From assembly GCF_036417845.1 (NCBI RefSeq), contig NC_090020.1, positions 49,336,425 through 49,400,424 of the forward strand: a stretch of DNA of 64,000 nucleotides. The letters run 5' to 3'. Source of the DNA: Apteryx mantelli (lineage: Eukaryota > Chordata > Aves > Apterygiformes > Apterygidae). The position numbers and the translations under genes are program-made. Below the pieces are notes generated by a model. It did not search any database, was not told where the DNA came from, and was given only the letters and a program-made list of their open reading frames with translations. This document shows positions 61,091 through 64,000 of this stretch, piece after piece; within the stretch, counting starts at the first letter, position 1, and every line of letters starts with the position of its first letter.

Positions 61091-64000
61091 CTGAAACATA
61101 TTTTAAAACATTTAAGTTCTATAAATTCTCAGTTACTTTCTATTCCAATAATGTAAGAAAACTGTTCCTTAAAATACAAATACATTGATACCCTAATTTT
61201 AAAAAAAAATATACGGTCAGCATGTAAAGTGTGCACCCTTAGTTTGGTGAAATTAAGAGGTCAAGAATTTACAAGAAATGATTGAGGCCAACAAAAATGT
61301 CACGTGCAATTTTATACAGTATTACTGCAGTGAATACAAAAAGGCTATATAGGCACTTGCTAGATAAACACAAATGCCAGGTAAGCAAATATATAAGAGC
61401 ATACTTGCTGGAGGTCCTAGAGAATGAGGAAAACTATTTTTACATCTTCTCTAGATGTTTTATGCTTCTCTACAGAAGAAGCAATGTGCATCAGATACAG
61501 AAATTGAACAGCCAACAAGCCATTGCTGTCATGTTTTAACTTTATACCCATAAAAGGCTTCACAAGTAATAATAAAAAGTTTCATTACTTGCAATTGAGT
61601 CAAACCATCCATACAGTAAATAGCAATAGTAGTAACATGTGCAGCACCAAATATGCAAAACCCAGATCTCTTTTGTAGATAAATGAGTAATAAATATCTT
61701 GTATTAATAGCATTGCTTGTCTATGAATGTGCTCTTACACTCTGTGTCAACTTATTTAAAAGTCTGACCTGAAGTGTGAAACAGAACAAATCTTCCCCCT
61801 CCCCCCCCCCCAAAAAAACAACACACATGGGCAAAATAAGCTTTTTCAGACAAAGTCACGATGAAGAAAAAACTAATGGCATCCAGCAGATACTCAGGGT
61901 TCATCAAGGTCACTGCTACTGCAATCAAGAAACCAATAGAGGTCAGTTTCCTAACTTCAAAAACTAAAATTCATATATCTATTTCTTGGCTATTTACCTT
62001 GCCATACTCAACCTCATGTCCTCAGTTGTAGAAGGATTTTTCCACACTTTGGAAAAAGAACAAACTTGTAGAGTCAGTATTATTGTAGAAGGAAGATGAA
62101 GTGATTTATGTTTTTAAGATTAAGATGCAGTGCTTATCACAGATCAGTTTGTTTGCATCTGCTTTTCTTACTACATTCTGCAGCTTCTCTGTTTGGGCTT
62201 TGGTCCCACATAAGCTCCATGCACACTGAGCAGATCCATGTGGCTTCGCAGAACTACTTCTATATGCAACAAACATGCATTGCTCGAGTCTTTGAGGATC
62301 AGGAACTCAAATCACCAAGGCAGCATGCAAAGGCGTCTGTTCTACAAAAAGCTTAGTAGAGTCACTTATAGCTAGTGTATACTTAGAACTAACAGCAGCT
62401 ACGTGAAAGCTATGAGACTGAAAAAAAATACAAGTTATTTTAAAAAACAACTGTTTGCTAGGCTTTTAGGGCTAAATTCACTGAAACACTGGTAATTGTA
62501 AAACTTACTTTTAGAAACTCCAGGAGCAGAATTTACAAACCCAAGCTAGGTGCCTAAGAAAGGTATTCACAACATTCAAGAACTTGAACACTGGATACTT
62601 CAAAGCTAAGAACCAAAAGGAGGACTATGTAAAATCACCCCTCTGCCCCACACTGAGGCACAGCTTTAACCACCTTATAAGAGATACCAATACGAGATTT
62701 CAATTCACAGCTTCAGATTCTGTCCTGAATTCTGTCTGTTCTTAAAGGATTCTTCCTTTTCACGTGTGACCAGGAGAAGCATCCACCTTTATAAACCAAT
62801 GCCACCTCAAAAGGACACACAACAGCATTTACCCCAGTAAATAAGATCTCCTTCTGGAACTGAGAAACATAGTTAACTGCTTTAAGATGGAGCAGGATAT
62901 AAAATCCAAGCCTCTCCTCAAAGTTTTCCAGCTTCAGATAGTATAGAAAGAAAACATCATGTTCATTTCCTCCACCCTCAACCCTGATTGGAGGCAGCTA
63001 CAACTGCTTGCCAAAAGGCTACGACTGCCAGGCATGCGCTGCAGCAGAACTCAAAGCACCTAACCTTATTGTTAAAAGCTAAGGCTAATCAGACAGAGAT
63101 AGACACACAGATTTCACCTTTCAATTCAACCTCAAATTCCTTCCAATTTATTCTTATCTGGCCTTTAGTCCTCAAAGTAGAAAAGAAGTTGTATATTACA
63201 AAGTATCAAGTAAAACTTTGAAACTCTAAGAAGAAAGTGTGACTAAAAATAAAATTATGTTTCATATATATGGGGGGGCTGTTTTGTTTTTACTAACATT
63301 AGGAGCTACACAATCAGTACTAGGACAAGCACTCTTGGCTATTCTAACAGGCTGGAAACTATTTTGAACACAAATATAACAGTAAATGAAGGAGAGGCAT
63401 TTCATGCTATTTGTATAGTCAAAATATTTCTGTCAATCTCACTAGAGAACTTACTACTATTTTCCATAACGGAGTGAAAAGGAAAGTTCTACTGTGAGTT
63501 GAGAACAACCTGAAGTCAGTGATAGCAAAAGTCCATATTGCAAATAATGCAAAATTATCATCACTGGAGTGTCCCAAATTTCTAGATTCAGATGATGTTC
63601 TTGAGAAATTGATAAGAGAATTACTAGCGATATGAAAACTTCTTCTTAATTACAGATTAGTCAAAAGACTAAAGTTAAAAGGATAGCAGAGATGTTTATA
63701 ATAGACATATGTCTAAATAAGGTGTGGCCTTTAGGGGGAGTGGGAGGGGTGAGTACAGTTCCAAAAGAGATCCTGGACAGAAATTTCAAAATCCTCACTC
63801 ATCTTAGGCAGTTAGATGTTAGCTTAGACCCCCAAAATTTCCTGTAAAAAAATGTATTCTCAATCACATAACCATAAGATTTCTGAATGCTCATTAATGC
63901 ATGAAGTACAAACCTCTGCTGAAAATGTCCGCACCAAATAGTGGCAGGAGAATCATTAAAAATAGAAAGCAAGAGAATAAGGTAGATTTAAGTCAAGGAA
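61091..64000 (-). other. FAM174A: FAM174A intron 1 (partial, runs off the window)
   Basis: Upstream of the tail exon on the minus strand the sequence stays AT-rich to the window edge. There is no GC-rich first exon, no hydrophobic signal peptide or membrane span, and no CpG island. The first exon and promoter of the gene must therefore lie to the right of 64000. The stretch contains a C run followed by an A run at about 61795-61817 and a short G run near 63270, but no recognisable mobile element or RNA gene. Confidence 0.8.

Noticed and set aside
1..64000. tRNA, rRNA, microRNA, CRISPR or bacterial-type operon
   Set aside because: No cloverleaf-type boxes, spaced direct repeats or consecutive long frames were seen; the sequence is vertebrate intergenic and intronic DNA.

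Overview
The window is AT-rich, gene-poor vertebrate nuclear DNA, most probably from a bird. It has no operons, no ribosome binding sites and no long intact reading frames, but it does have spliced coding sequence, a CR1 LINE remnant of the archosaur/turtle type, a retroviral solo LTR and many homopolymers and microsatellites. The bird call is an inference from CR1 content, low repeat density and LTR style. A crocodilian or turtle cannot be excluded from this sequence alone. The only gene I can name is FAM174A, on the minus strand at the right end. Its internal coding exon (60956-61090) encodes a basic juxtamembrane stretch followed by the acidic cytoplasmic tail. A short terminal exon with the stop codon and 3'UTR probably lies at about 54420-54991. 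The first exon, with signal peptide and membrane span, lies beyond 64000, so 61091-64000 is part of intron 1 and 54992-60955 is intron 2. In human, the next gene past the 3' end of FAM174A is the convergently placed ST8SIA4, and CHD1 lies on the other side. CHD1 is Z-linked in birds, so this window is probably Z-chromosomal, but nothing in the bases proves it. The left 54 kb is intergenic. It holds a CpG-bearing GC-rich block at 6890-7620 (possible old LTR or CpG island), an ancient CR1 3' fragment at 24430-25040, a well-preserved CpG-rich solo LTR with a 6-bp target duplication at 31762-32176, and a GC-elevated, ORF-dense block of unknown origin at 45230-48240. Several AT-rich stretches dense in TAAT/ATTA cores (about 13980-14460, 22240-22520 and 26790-27010) look like candidate conserved non-coding elements. 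A few orphan reading frames (1314-1505, 19001-19480, 35546-36025, 45569-45832) have no recognisable family and are probably chance or decayed. I found no CRISPR, prokaryotic-type or otherwise novel multi-gene system. The most useful leads are the FAM174A terminal-exon choice, the solo LTR and the two unexplained GC-rich blocks.
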